Shown: positions 34,766 through 48,560 of the stretch, in pieces | Layout: the number at the start of each line of letters is the position of its first letter | Numbering within the stretch: the stretch's first letter is position 1 | NCBI GenBank assembly: GCA_037013685.1 | Contig: CM072919.1 | Location: forward strand, 28,963,255-29,027,254 | Length of the DNA stretch: 64,000 bases | DNA from: Acridotheres tristis | Lineage: Eukaryota; Chordata; Aves; Passeriformes; Sturnidae | Direction of reading: 5' to 3' | Program-made: the position numbers and the translations under genes | Notes under the pieces: generated by a model | Told to the model about the DNA's origin: nothing | Seen by the model: only the letters and a program-made list of their open reading frames with translations | The model's database searches: none

Positions 34766-37332
34766 CCAGAAACCACGAGAGCTTTTCTTGGGCTTTGTTC
34801 ATCTTTAAATGTGCTTTTCCAGAGAGGTGTGTGCAACTCTTTTAAGTGGTTTAACTGGGTGTCAATATTCAAACCTAGTCTGCTGATTGGCTCCACCTGG
34901 TCCCCACAGAGAACCACCCCCCCAGCTGGTTTAACGAAGTTAAACCATGACATACATGCACAATGCCACCAAAGAGCCAGGGTACAAACCTAACCTGTTT
35001 CTCATAATTTCAGTCAGTTACCGTTCTGCACAAATTAAAATTTGTACAAAATATTTATAGAGAAATATTTTCTTGGGGAAAACATCCTGCTGTCTTCAAC
35101 AGGAGTTCATCAAACCTTTTGTTTGATGAAACATGGCTCTTCTGAATATTTCCAGTTTGGGAAGGAAAAAGAAGAATAAAATAAAAAGGAAATGGAATAA
35201 TTTCTGTACTGGATATTAATTTTCTCTATGAAGCAGAAGCATAAAAATCCAATCACATATTTAGGATCTTCATATGTAGATATATATTGTCTCAGTCCTT
35301 GTACAGTTCAGCAGCAGTTTTTAGGAGAGCAAGTTAGATAAGAAGCAGCACTGAGCTATTTGCCCATAATTAAGTGCTTTTGCATTCATATGCATGGCAA
35401 TTTAGAAACTTATTCTGAACAGTAGTGAACTACTGGAAGACACTGAGAACTGATATAAATGTTCTGTATTATCTCTTTTATTCTAGAAAGGGTTGCAGCA
35501 GATAGTTTTCTCTTACAAGCAAACACTTGGCTTTTTGTTATAAACTCAGATAAATTAAATTTTGACATATATTGTCTCTAAATTCTTATGGCAGTTTAAT
35601 TGGTTTTGTTTTGTACAGTCTCTTCTACTGAAGTATATGAATTATTCTTTTCTAACTTAATTAAGTTCACTCTAGCCAAAGTAGTTGGCAAAAAAATGAT
35701 GCTAGCGAATGTTAAAGTCAACCAAATCTGTGTTTCTCAATTCCAAAAGTAGAGTTTGAGTAGATGTGTTCCTAATTATTAAACTCCCACGTTTAAGGGA
35801 GGCATTTAAAAAAAAGAAACCTACCAAACAACTATACCACCAGTCCCAATATTTTTGAGATTACAGATGAATGAGTTATTATGGCATCATATTTCTTTAA
35901 GGTAATAAAGTTCTCATGAATCATTATAAAACATAATTTGAAGTAGATTCACTTTTTGGTATGTGTATATACAGTGAAAGAAAATGTGATATTATCTAGA
36001 AGGTCAGATGTGTTCTGTTGTAAATGTGTCTGCCACTTGCTGATGATGGTCTAATTATTGGACTAAATAGTCACTAAATTTGACATTTAGCTAAATATGC
36101 AAGTTATTTGAACAGGTTTTTTTCCCATTAATTTCTTTTGCTGCTCTTTTCATTTTCTTTCTCCATTCTCATCCCTTCTCTTCAATATTCTAGAAAGAAA
36201 AAAACAGGTATTCAGTTTCTGCATTAAAGTTTGCCCATAAATAAAATGCAGAGTGTCTGAATAAGTTGTCATATTAGAAAGACAAAGTTATTCAGCGTCT
36301 TTTTTTCAAAGAATAATAGGTTATTTTTCATATTATGTGAGTCCATATTCATCAAAGAGGCAACTATATTACTCTGTTAGAAATGAAATCACTTCTCACC
36401 TTGACTTCTGTGATTACCACCACCTTGAAACATCAGTCATTAACCTCCCATTGTTTATTTCTCTCTAAGGATAAATTTAAGCTTAAAATATCCTTTCCCC
36501 TGATATACCACTTTGCATCCAAAAGCAACACAACAAAAATATATTTCCTCCAGCAAACAAGAGAAAAAATATTTTGTTGAATTCTTTCAGAGAAAAAGGT
36601 CAGTGAAAATATCAAGAGAATAGAAGAAAAACGTCTTGGAGATGCACTGCACAATATGAATATATCACACAACCTTCTATAGATGCCTTTTCCTAGTTTA
36701 CATGCCTTATTTCTAGAATGATACTACACCCATTCAAGTTGTCCCAGCTGTGATTATGTCAAAGAATTTAGTAGTGAACCTATGAGCTTTTCAGTACTTT
36801 CTGCTTTGTAATATTAAATGGAAAATCTATGGCAGGTGGCAATAACTACTGATATATATTAGTATCCCCAACATCCTTAGCAGCTTGGCAGTATAAAAAG
36901 CAGTAAAGGCCTTGGCTATGAGTAAACCCTGCTCATTGATAACTAAAATATCTCTATATTATCAACCCTGTGTTCAGTATAAATACAAAACATGCCCCCT
37001 TACTCACACTATGAAGAAAGTTAACTCTTCACAGGCAAAACCAGTACACCATGAAAAAATCAAAGAATCAGCCAAGTGTAGGTGTTGTTGCATGGATTAA
37101 CAAGAAAATTATTTAGAAAACAGCTATTTTTGGCAGGACTCCATGTAAAAGAATAAAATATGCTTATATGTCTAACTCAGATTAACACTGAGTTCCTCTG
37201 TCATAATAAATCCAGGTTAATCTACATGTCATGATTTGATTAATGTGGATTCTTTTGGTTTATCAATGTCTACAATACCAAATGCATGAGTGCACCATTA
37301 AAAAATATGTTTCAAAAGACTGCAGAAATGCT
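34766..37332. other. AT-rich intergenic DNA, no gene seen
   Basis: No recognisable feature other than short homopolymer runs. Confidence 0.45.
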
Positions 37333-37396
37333 TTCTTCTTCTTCTTCTTCTTCTTCTTCTTCTTCTTCTTCTTCTTCTTCTTCTTCTTCTTCTTCT
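37333..37396 (+). repeat. (TTC)n microsatellite
   Basis: About 21 uninterrupted TTC units. A short frame through it would encode a serine run, but there is no gene evidence around it. On the other strand it is a polypurine GAA tract. Confidence 0.97.
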
Positions 37397-38239
37397 GGAC
37401 ATAAAGGTAAAGAAAAAAAGAAAAGTAAGATACAACTGGTACACAAAGATCTATCTTATACTTTTGTTATATAAAACTCCAAGGTTAACTGATATTCCTA
37501 AGCACTAAGATGGGATTTATATTCCCTTTGGGGTATTTTTATTTGCACATTTACTTAAGGGTCAAACTGAAGTAACATACCTTTTGCTTCCAGTTTCTTG
37601 CCATGCATGCATCTTAGAGACTACAGAAAATGCTACTGGGAATAATTAGCTCCCAATTATGACCTTTACTTTACTACTTATTCTGCTCTTAAAACTCTGG
37701 AAATTCTCTCTTATTCAGCTGGTAAGGGCTGAGTTTTCTTCTTTTCTGTTGGGTCACTGTTTGACAGAATACTCTCTCCACTGAGAAAAAAATTCCCAAG
37801 CTAGTAACTTTCCAGGTGGGACTGGAGCTGTTCTTTCAGAATTTCAGTTGCTAATTACATCTTTGACCTAACTGTGGTCAAGGTATATCTATTCTCCTCT
37901 GTACTCAGTGTTCTCACAAGCCCATTTTCTTCAAGTCTCAGATATACAGAATCTGCATATGCCTAAGAACTCCAGCCTAAGGTGAATTTTCAGTATCTTC
38001 ACCGAAACAGATAAAGAAAACTTTAGAAAACATTAGTTAAGGAACCAAAGAGTGGCTAGGGGTCAGAATAAAAGGACAGAACATAAAATTAATGGAGTGA
38101 GAAGAATGAAACAGTATCAACAGCTGAGCTCCTCAGGACCTGCTTTGAAACCAGGCCTGCCTAATTTCATTAGTCTTTTGGTGAGTGACACTTGTTTATT
38201 AAATTTTCTGATGAGGCAAAGTATCTTCAATACAGAAAA

Positions 38240-38529
38240 GCATTGGGGATCATGTAGCCCAATCCCCTGCTAAAGCAGGTTCACCAGAACAGGTTGCATA
38301 GGATTGCCTTCTAGGTAAGTTTTCAGTATATCCAAGGAAGGAGACTCTATAGCCTCTCTGGGCAGTCTGTTCCAGTGCTCTCTCATCCTTACAGTAAGAG
38401 AGTTTTCCCTTATATTTTAGATGGAACTTCCTGTGTATCAGTTTCTGCCTGTTCCCTCTCATCTCATTGCTAGGCACCACTGAGAAGAGCCTGGCTTCAT
38501 TTTCTTCTTTCAAAAGGAACATTAACATG
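38240..38529 (-). mobile_element. CR1 LINE 3' tail, cut by the solo LTR
   Basis: Read on +: cccaatcccctgctaaagcagg, aaggagactctatagcctctctgggcag, ctgttccagtgctc, gcctgttccctctcatc. This is the reverse complement of a CR1 3' region. The solo ERV-L-like LTR sits immediately after it. Confidence 0.75.
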
Positions 38530-39256
38530 TGTTAGGGGTTGGATTGTTCCCCTTTTCTTTCTGTGAATTCCTCCCATTATTATGGTAAGTAGTTGTGGCT
38601 ACACCTTAAAACATAGATAATGTTCTCTCGTAGGGGGGTGGGTGGAGGAGGAGGAGGGGTCGGGGGGGAACCGGAAAAGGAAAGGTGGGAGAGGGGGCTG
38701 GGGTGGGGGACTCTCTCTCGCTGGGCTCGTGTACGGAGAGGACGCCCCGTGCTTCGCTCTGGCATCTCCCCCTGACATCTCAGCGCTGAGACCCCCGCTC
38801 CCTGCCTTGGACATCGCTCTGCCGCTCTCCCATCTCACCCTACTATCTCCGGACACTCTGCGGAGCACCAAGACCGACACCGTGAGGGGGAGTCACCTTC
38901 TCACCCCCGCTCACCTCTGGGCTGCGGCCGCCATCACTCCAGCCCCTCTTCAACTGCGCGGGACCCGCCCTGCCCCCACAGCACTGGTAACCGAGCACAG
39001 GGAGACAGCCTGAGGCCAAAGGGGACTGGAGCGGAGCTAGACTGTTCTGTTCTGTTGCCAATTTTCTTATAGCTGTTGTTGTTTTCTGCCTTGTTAAATA
39101 CCAGTAAAGAACTGTTATTCCTATCCCCATACCTCCTGCCTGAAAGCGTCTGATTTGGACCTAAAATAATTAAAAGGGAGGAGGGTTGCACTCTGCATTG
39201 CAGAAAAGGGGCTCTTGCCTTTCCTTAAACCATACCTGTCTTTTCAAACCAAGACA
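38530..39256 (+). repeat. Solo LTR of the ERV-L-like family, subfamily B
   Basis: 727 bp, TGTTAGGGGTTGG to AAGACA, flanked by perfect 5-bp duplications ACATG (38525-38529 and 39257-39261). It shares with the provirus 3 LTR features not seen in proviruses 1 and 2: ggaggaggagg, ctcgctgggctcg, a gccgctctc block and ctagactgttctg. It formed by recombination between the two LTRs of a lost provirus (known mechanism). Confidence 0.96.
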
Positions 39257-39261
39257 ACATG

Positions 39262-42200
39262 CCAGGTAAATTTCACACCTTGTTTGGTTTATGGACCATA
39301 GCCCCTGTTTGTTGAAGAAATCTCCCAGTTTTATCTTTCCAATTTTATCTTTTATGTATGTCCCCAGTGCATATCCCAAGACCTCTGGGCACATACAAAT
39401 AGAATGCAGATATGTGGGTATAGGAAATTAAGCACTTTGCAGGAGGAGTAACTAGGGATATAAATGGATTTACATTGACAGTACTTATGTAATACATACA
39501 CAAATCTTTCCTGATTACATTGAGAAATTGTCCTTTGTAGAGTCATGCTAATGTACAAGTCAATTGGGAGGAAGAAAATTACTGAATAATAATTTTTTTT
39601 TAATTCCCAAAAGTATTCTTATAGTATAGAATAAGAATGATATTAACAGTGCTATTGTGAAAAGTCAATTCACCAAAATCTTGATTTTCCAAAGCTGTTC
39701 AGTCCCGGAGACCACTAACTGTGTTTGAGATTATTTTTTGTTTATGAGCAAGCATAGCTTCTTCACTTTTAAACTACTCACTAGTGAACAGATATTACTG
39801 GATTAGCTCACCTGTTCAGTACCAGTCAGCTAATGCTGGAAGTGAACAGATAGGACTTTATTTTACAGTCTGGGAAATACACACATTTCCATTTGTAATG
39901 GAAGGAAAGGAAATTTGTATAGGTAAATTTGTATAGGTAAATTTGACTTTTTGGAGATTGAAAGAGAGACTCTTTTCCAAAAAGACTATATACTTCAGAG
40001 CTCATGGCAGACAAGAAATTTCTGCCATTTCTTTGTTCTGCGTAGTAAGATCTTGCACTACAGGTTTTTCACTTCCTTCATGTAGTGCTGAAACAATTCA
40101 CAAACCTATGTAAATTCAATCAGACAGAGAAGGATAATAAGACAAATAATACAGTTTCTGGATCGACTCAGAGAGAAACCAGCTTATTTGTCTAAAATAC
40201 ATACAGAACCTGTTACAGGCATTGGTTCAAAAATATTTCCCATCCACAACTATAAATTCCTTCAAGAACTCCCTACATTCTAGATGTTCTCTTTAGCTAT
40301 TAACATTTAATTCTTACAACAAATCTCTTAAACAAGAGTGCACAAAGTAGTCAACACAACTTCTTCTAGGAAACAGTACTACTGTGCCTACTGGTAGCTT
40401 TTCACAAGAGCTTTTTTTGTCCTCATCATATTAGGTCTTTTTTGCCAAGACTTCACATCATTTCCATTAAACTCGTAGGAAAGTGTTTTTTGGCTGTTAA
40501 GGAGATTAGAAGAACTTGTGCTCTAGTGTCTAGAACATGGGTTTGTGCTGTCTGGGTTCAATGACAAAATCAAATCCAGAGGCAGAATGGGGGGTGCAGT
40601 GCATTTCTAACTCTTATTTTTCCCTGAGAAATTAAAGACATGTCGTGGTTCTATTCTCATATGCCACTCAAAAAACCCCTCAATAAACCCAACCAACACC
40701 CCTCAAAAAACCTCAGACCAAAAAATAAAAAAAGAAAAAGCCCGACAAAAACAACTCCAGATTATTAAGGTTTCAAAAGTTTTAAAAAGGCTAATGAGCC
40801 TAATGAGATTTTTTTACATATTCATTTTATTCATTAGCTTTCGAGACAATATTAAATTTTTTTTTTAATTTTCTTTTAGTCTACCTGTCAGGAGACATTC
40901 AAATCCCAAATGTGAACTTGTCTTAAAATACATCTACCACAGCATGATTTAAACTGAGCATAGGTAAATAAGTTTTCTGTATAATCTGGTAAGAAGACCT
41001 GATTTTCAAAACCAGTAATCAGTTATATGTTATTATGCACGCATTGAAAAATGCACCAAAAAATTACATGAAAATACTTTTGGCCCAATAACAAGCAAGT
41101 TTCTGCAAAAAGAGCATATCTTTTTTAAAGACTTAGAAAAATGTTGATTTATAGGGAAATACATTTGTTGTACAACAAGGCATGGGAGGAATGGGACCCA
41201 AAGCTCAAAAACAACAGTATGCTCTCTAAATCTATAGACTACACCTGAGAACTGAATTGACTTCATAAAGAAATCTCAGTTCACCAAGCCTTGAACACCA
41301 GGATGTCAACACTGGAAAATCTTACACAGCAAATCTTATGAGAAAATTGACAAAACACGTCAGTCAAAGCCTTACAGGGGTTTCTTCTGACATTAACACC
41401 TATTGCAAGGTCAGTGAACCACAGAAAAAGCTGCATTTTTGAGCTGTATTATATATCCTCTTTATCTGAAAATGATAAGTTTTACAAAATATATTTTCAC
41501 TCCAAAAAGAAGTGAGAAATGGACAAACTCCCCAAACTTTTATTAAAATATGTGTTTTTACTAAGAAGGAAAAACTATATTAGTAGGCATACTGCTAAAG
41601 TAGAAGACAAAAGCTGCTATGTTTCTATCTAAAAAATATATAGCGTTATTTTCCTATGAAAGATTGAGTCAAATTATATTTTATCTGATCTTTTGGAAAA
41701 AAAAGTGTAAGGTAGATTTTGCTTTCAAGGTAAATGCTGGTACATTTACAGACAAAGTGATCAAGCACCTTCTTTAAGGATTGAGTTTGGGGTTTTTTGA
41801 GGAGGTTGCCATCAGACTGAAAAGGATAATGGAAAATATATTAAAACATAAGTACAACAGAAAAATATATATTTATTCTGCAAGAAAAAATCAAGTTGCT
41901 TTTCAATTAAGTTGCTCCCACTAATGTCAGGACACCTGTTCATACATATATAAGAATCCAGACTATTAACATTTTTTCTACATGTGCATTTTTTCCTTCC
42001 ATTTACTTAAAATATTTTTTAAATGTAGACTTCAGTTTTCATATTTCTCAGTTTTCAGCATTTCTTATTTGGTAACAGCCATGGTTAAGCACAAACTACA
42101 TGATATCGAGCAGTGGAAATGCCATGATTTCCTCTTTGCATGCCTGTTCTGAAGAAATAACAGAGAGATTAAAATAATAGCCAATCTTGATCCCTTGCCT

Positions 42201-42730
42201 AGAAATAAATAATACTTTTTTGTGTTCTAATTTCTCATACATTATGCTTACATTATGCAGATGCTTGCCAAAATGGCTTACCTCTTCTCCCTGCCAATCT
42301 CTCTAAATTTCACCAATGCTAATGCTAGCTTACTTAATGTGTGAACAGATTTCAAAAATATAAAAGTAAGTACAGTATACAGAGATATATAGATTGATAG
42401 ATAGATGTAGATAGATATGTATAGATAATTTATAGAGATACACAGGTATAAAAATAGCTGTTAAAGATACATATGTGCATATACATGAAAATATATATAT
42501 CAGCATATATAGATGAGATGGAGATAGAGGTAGAGATAGAGATGGTAGAGACAGACGTGATAGAGATAAGGATGATGGAGATAAAAATACAGAAAAGATG
42601 GCATAGATTCAATATAGATTATAAAAAAAAGAGATAATGGTAGAAGTTTAGATAGAGTTGGTATAGTTATGCTTCAACACATACATGCCTACAGTAATAA
42701 TGATATTTGTATACATATACCTGTATACCT
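39262..42730. other. AT-rich intergenic DNA, no gene seen
   Basis: A short tandem duplication (ttgtataggtaaa, about 39916-39945) and GATA-rich low complexity (about 42390-42560) are present. No gene recognised. Confidence 0.45.
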
Positions 42731-42734
42731 AGAA

Positions 42735-43540
42735 CTTCATAAAACCCTTGACACCATCTTCCACAGATTCTCCCAGAGAAACAGGGAGCCCATGGCTTGG
42801 ACAGGTGCACTCCTTGTTGAGTTAAAAGCTGGCTGGATGGGGTCAGGCCCAAAGAGTGGTTGTGAATGGTGTTACATCCAGCTGGTGGCTGAATTCCCAA
42901 GGCTCAGTATTGGGGCCAGCTGGTTGAGAGAGATGAACCCCTTTTTCACCCCTGAGGATGCCACATCTGGTGTGTTGAGTCCAGCATTGGCTCCCCAGTT
43001 CAAGATAGACAAGGTACTACTGGAGAGGCTCCATTGCAGGTCTGCAAAGGTGATTATTGCACTGGAGCATCTCTCTCATGAGGAAAAGCTGGGGGATCTC
43101 TTAGAAAGATATGACTGAGAGGGGAAGTCATTAATATCTATAAGTATCTGAAGGCAGCATGTCAAGAGGGTATATTCAGACTTTTTATGGGGCCAAACAA
43201 TCGACAAGAAGCAATGAGCAGAAGCTGGAACATGGGAAGTGAACACAAGAAAAAAGTTCACTGTGAAGGTGACTGAGGACTGGAACAGATACCCAGAGAG
43301 GCTGTGGATTCTCTATAACTCATAAGATATTTAATATGCATCAAGACAGAAGCCTGAGCATTAGAACAAGCTGCCCAGGGAAGGGGTTGAATCACCATCC
43401 CTGGAAGAATCAAAAAAACATGTAGATATGGCACATAAAGACATTGTTTTGTGGTAAATATGGGAATGTTAGGTTAATCATTGGATTAAGTGATCTTAGA
43501 GGCCTTTCCCAAACCTGATGATTCTATTATTATATATATA
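42735..43540 (+). mobile_element. CR1 LINE 3' portion
   Basis: Starts inside the reverse transcriptase region (cttcataaaacccttgacacc corresponds to the FSKAFDTV block) and passes through an RT C-terminal stretch with internal deletions. It ends with gatcttagaggcctttcccaaacctgatgattctatt. Frames are broken. Confidence 0.82.
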
Positions 43541-46107
43541 GATAAGATGGACATTACATAGATTTAGATACAGATTAGATGGAGGTGAGATTAGATGAGG
43601 GGAGAGAGAGATAGAGAGGAATGGAGGGGATATAGCTATAATGCAGATACAGGTACAGATGCAGACAGAAATCCTGTGCCTCGTTTAGAGCAAAGATAAT
43701 TAAAATATTCGAAGTAAGCCTTGTGAGGTTAAATTGTTAAATTGTGAGGTTAAACCGCATTTCAGAGTTTGCCTGAGGTTGAGGGAGGTTGGTAATGATA
43801 CTGTGAGGAAACTGCAATGATCACAACCTATAATCTTTCATCATGTAATGCAACCATAGAGGTGTCACTGCTGATACTTTGCTGTAATGGATTTACTTGA
43901 TGCCAAGTCCCTCAAGGCAAAGTGTCTTAAAAAAATAGACATGAAAGGCATATAGTATGAGTTTTCATAATTCTAAGAGGATATTGGATGTATTTAGTCA
44001 AATAGAGTAAACTTTCTCATTCTTCTGTACTGGATGAGAAAATAACACTGACAATATAATATCTATTTTAGAGGCACTGCTGTTGATTTTTAAAAGAGCA
44101 TTCTTCGTTTGAATTTATTACCTTCCCAGTTTGCTTCACCTCAGGTTGCAATAATATTTTGCCCCAAGAAAATCTATTTCTTCTCCAGCTAAGTGTGTGC
44201 TTTCCACCAGCAAAAAGTAATGTACATGCAGTGTAAAGAAAAAAAGCAGTGTAAAGAAACAAAGCAGTGCATTAGAGCCACACAACTGCAAAGGAACGCT
44301 CTTCCTTCAGGCAAGATATCTAGCTATGTAGTAATACATACTTGTCTTGTGAGCCAAAGGAAGGAAATAAACATTTCATCACATATTATCTGCTTCATTT
44401 AATCCACAGTGGCTTTAATAGATAATATTCTGTACACAATGTGCTTGAATAAGCATGACATTTATTGTCTTAGAACATTTACTTGGACAGGCTGGAAGCT
44501 ATATGAAGGCAATTAACATTTATCATAAATCAAACAAGGCTTTTATGGCAACCAAAAGAGCACTGCTGGAAATGCCATTTATTAGACCACCAGAAGGAGA
44601 TGAAGAAATTGAGAAATCTTTTCATTTTCTTTTTATTTTTTCTTATTTTTTTAATTAGTAAATTTTTCAGATACATAACTGAAAATCAATTGATTACTTC
44701 CAAAAACTTTGACAATTCAATGTGACATGACATCACACACATGCAGAATAATAGCCACCACAAAAGTATTACCAATGCTAAAATTCCTGGGTTCTATTCA
44801 GAATGCTGGACAGAAGGTGCTACGTATGTTGTCTTACTAGCAACTGTCCTTTAAGGTACATGCTGCACAGAAACAGTAGCTTATACAACCTCTAACAGGC
44901 AGAGAAAACTGTTGAAATCACAGATTTGAAGTGCTTGACGAAAATGGAGGATAAATGTGTCAAACACACCAGCATAACTTAGACAACTGGAAGAAGACTC
45001 TGGGTTCACAGAAATGTGGAAAATCAGCTAAATGTCAAAATTTCACAGGCAGAAACCTAAGAATTTGATTCAGTGTTACAGCCCTGACGATTCAATTTCT
45101 TCTCCATTTCTTGACCCTTTTTCATGTCAAGATCTGCTGTCTTTACTAAACTTTCAGAAAAGTAATTTTTTTTCTCCTAGGTAAAATTTTCTCATTAATA
45201 GTTCCCTTCTGAGATAGCATTGTCTGCCTATGATTTGCACACAGCATATGTTATTTCCCTCTTAGAGTATTTCTTTCAGGTACCTCTTGAATTCCTTTAG
45301 CTGTAGTGAACAGAGCAACCTTATCTCAATGTCAGTGTACTTAGAAATGGAAAACATACTTGCTTCAAAAGAAACCATGCGATATATCCATATTAAAATT
45401 ATACTGACCTGTAAAAAGATACAAACTGTTTAATAAAAACCCATCAACACTTTGAAATTACAAAACTGTTACTCAGAGGAAATCTAATACGTTCCAGTAT
45501 GTGGCAAGAACAGAGCATGACCTTGAGGAACCTATGGGAATTTGAAGTCAGTTTCCTACAATGAAAGGTTTCATCACTCTAAATTCACAACACTGCCACA
45601 TAATAATACTAATTATTTCTCTCAGGAAATTTCTCAAGTTTTCTTCAGTCAAGTAGAAAATGCTTCAGAAGTAATGAATGAAGTCATAATGAGAACTTGT
45701 ACTCGGGAAGAACAGTGTGGATTTCAGAAGCTAAGCACAGGAGATACAAATTTGTGGATCTATCTGGCACACTCTTTCACTGTGCTAGTGGAGAAAACTT
45801 TGCACTTTTTTCACTACAAAGTGGCATTGTGCAAATTTCTGCTTGCTTCCTCTCCCATGAGTGCCACCAGAAAATGTGCAATAGGGAGCCAGGAATCTGA
45901 CCTGAGTGTCAAGGCACTGAATATAACAGCAGAATCTTTATATTTGAGATTGATGCGCCCATTCCATTGACCTCCATGTTTTCATTGGATGCTGATTGAT
46001 ATAGGTGAGTGAATATAGCCAAAAGGCCCTTAAGGAAAGTAATAAAATGTCATATTTTCTTCACATAACTTCTTTGAGATTGAATAATCTTTCATTTTCC
46101 TTTTCAT
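43541..46107. other. Intergenic DNA, no gene seen
   Basis: GATA/GAGA low complexity at about 43540-43650. A 142-codon + frame (45542-45970) has no recognised domain and is probably chance. Confidence 0.4.
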
Positions 46108-48560
46108 GGAATCACAGAATCATTAAGTTGGAAGAGACCTTCAAGATCATCGAGTCCAACCCATGCCCTAACACCTCAACTAAACCATGGCACCAAGTGC
46201 CACTTCCAATCATTTTTTTAAATACATCCAGGGATAGTGACTCCACCACCTCCCCAGGCAGACCATTCCAGTCCTTTATCACTCTTTCTGTAAAAAACTT
46301 TTTTCTAATATCCAACATATATTTCCTTTGGAGCAGCTTAAAGACTGTGTCCTCTTGTTCTGTCAGTTGCTGCCTGGAGAAAGAGACCAACCCCCACCTG
46401 ACTACAACCACCTTTCAGGGAGTTTTAGAGAGTGATAAGGTCATCCCTGAGCCTCCTTTTCTCCAGGCTAAATAACCCTAACTCCCTCAGCTGTTCCTCA
46501 CAGGGCTTGTGTTCCAAGCCCCTCACCAGCCTTGTTGCCTCCTCTGGACATACTCTGAACATCCTAAACTGAGAGGCCCAGAACTGGACACACCACTCAA
46601 GGTGTGACCTCACCAGTGGGAGTACAGTGGGAGAATGACCTCCCTGCTCCTGCTGGCCACACTGTTCCTGACACAGGCCAGGATGTCATTGGCCTTCTGG
46701 GCCACCTGGGCACACTGCTGGCTCATGTTCAGTCAGCTGTTGACCAGAACCCCAGGTCCCTTTCTGCCTGGGCACTGTCCAGCCACACCATCCCCAGCTT
46801 ATAGCATTGCAGAGGGTTATTGTGGCCATAATGTAGGATTTGGCACTTGGACTTATTAAACTTCATCCCACTGGACTCTGCCCATCTATCCAACTGTTCC
46901 TTGTCTCTCTGCAGAACCCTCCTACCTTCCAACACATCGACACACACTCCCAGCTTAGTGTCATCCTCAAATTTACTGATGAAAGACTCAATACCCTTAT
47001 CCATGTCATCAATGAAAATATTGAACAGTACTGGCCCCAGTACAGACCCCTGAAGGATACCTCTGGTGACTGATGCCCAGCTGGATGCAGCACCGTTCAC
47101 CACCACTCTCTGGGCCCGGCCATCCAGCCAGTTCCTAACCCAGCAAAGAGTGCTCCTGTCCAAGCCATGGGCTGCAGCTTTTCCAGGAGTGTGCTGTGGG
47201 AGACGGTGCCAAAGGCCTTGCTGAAGTCCAGGTACACAACATCCACAGCCCTTCCGACATCCACCAGGTGGGTCACCTGGTGATAAAAGGAGATCAGGTA
47301 GGTCAAACGTGACCTACTGCTCCTAAACCTACACTGGCTGGGTCTGACACCCTGGCCATCCTTTGAGTGCTGTGTGATGGCATCAGCATAAACTGTTCCA
47401 TTACCTTATGGGATACTGAGATCACGCTAACTGGCCTACAATTACCAGAATCACCTTCCCACCCTTTTTGTGAATGGGAGTCACATTGGCCAGCCTCCAG
47501 TCACCTGAAACCTCCCCAGTGATCCAGGATTGTTGGTAAATGATGGAGAGAGCCTTTACAAGCTCATCTGCCAGCTCCCTCATCACCCCGGGGTGGATCC
47601 CATCTGGTCCCATAGATTTATGAACATCCAAGCAGCTCAGCAGTTCTCTGACTGCCTCCTTCTGGCTAACAGAGGGACCATTCTGCTCCATGACACCATC
47701 CACCAATCCGGGAGGACAGTTGTCCTGAGGACAAGCCATCTTCCCACTAAAAACTGAGGTAAAGAAGGCTCTAAGAACTTGTGCCTTCTCCTCATCTCAG
47801 TTCAAAAGTTGGTCTTACCCTTCCTTTTACCATTAATATATTTGTAAAAACATTTTTATTTTCCTTTACAAAAGTTGCCAAATTAAGAACTGAACTTTGG
47901 CCTCCCTAATTTTTTTCCTACATACCCTAGCAATCCCCTTAAATACTTCCTGAGAGACCTGACCCTCCTTCCAAAGATGATATATCCTCTTTTTTTTTAA
48001 TAAGTTCCTTCAAAACCTTGTTGTCCATCGAGGCTGGACATTTTCCTTATTGACTCATCTTTTAGCACAAAGGGACAGTCTGTTCCTGTGCCCTCAAGAT
48101 GTGTTTTGAAATACATCCACCTTGCCTGGACTTCTTTGTTTTTAAGGGCTGCTTCCTAAGGAACTCTTTGAATAACTCTCCTAAATAGGCCAAAGTCTGC
48201 CCTCCAGAAGTCCAATGTAAAAGTCTTATTGATGTTCCTCCCGATTTCACCAAATACCAAGAACTCTATAATTTCATGATCACTGTGCCCCAAGCGGCCT
48301 CCAGTCACCACATCTCCCACCAGCAAATCTCTATTTGCAAAAAGCAGGTCTAACATAGTCCGTCCCCTGGTGGGCTCATTCACCAGCTGCAACAGTTATC
48401 CTCTGCACACTCTAAGAACTTCCTGGACTGCCTTTTTTTCTGCTGTATTAAGTTCCCAGCAGATGCCTGGTAGGTTCAAGTCACCTACAAGAACAAGGGC
48501 TGGTGATCCTGAAACATTTTGTTGCTCTACCTGCCTAAAAGAAATAAAACTTCATCATTG
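46108..48560 (-). mobile_element. CR1 LINE, 5'-truncated, about 2.45 kb
   Basis: The largest CR1 here. The 3' end at 46108 reads cacagaatcattaagttgg on +. On the minus strand the pieces encode, in order: the end of the AP-endonuclease domain (GDLNLPGICW near 48470, then HSDHEIIEF near 48280), the RT N-terminal block (KSMGPDGIHPGV, 47739-47422), VYLDFSKAF (near 47220), GSVLGPVLFNIFIDD, and FEDDTKLG where the family norm is FADD. Several frameshifts and stops separate the pieces, so it is a dead copy. The 5' part of ORF2 and all of ORF1 are missing. Confidence 0.95.

Noticed and set aside
34347..34845. Ala/Gly/Pro-rich frames on both strands
   Set aside because: Overlapping long frames on both strands in a GC-rich block point to composition, not coding.
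37286..37474. Serine-run protein
   Set aside because: It is the TTC microsatellite read as codons.
9900..39261. Shared ACATG at the right edge of provirus 1 and around the solo LTR
   Set aside because: A 5-base match is expected by chance about once in a thousand sites, and the wider flanks do not resemble each other, so no link between the loci is supported.
45542..45970. 142-codon + strand frame
   Set aside because: No recognised domain, no flanking exon signals, and length within chance range for a 64-kb window.
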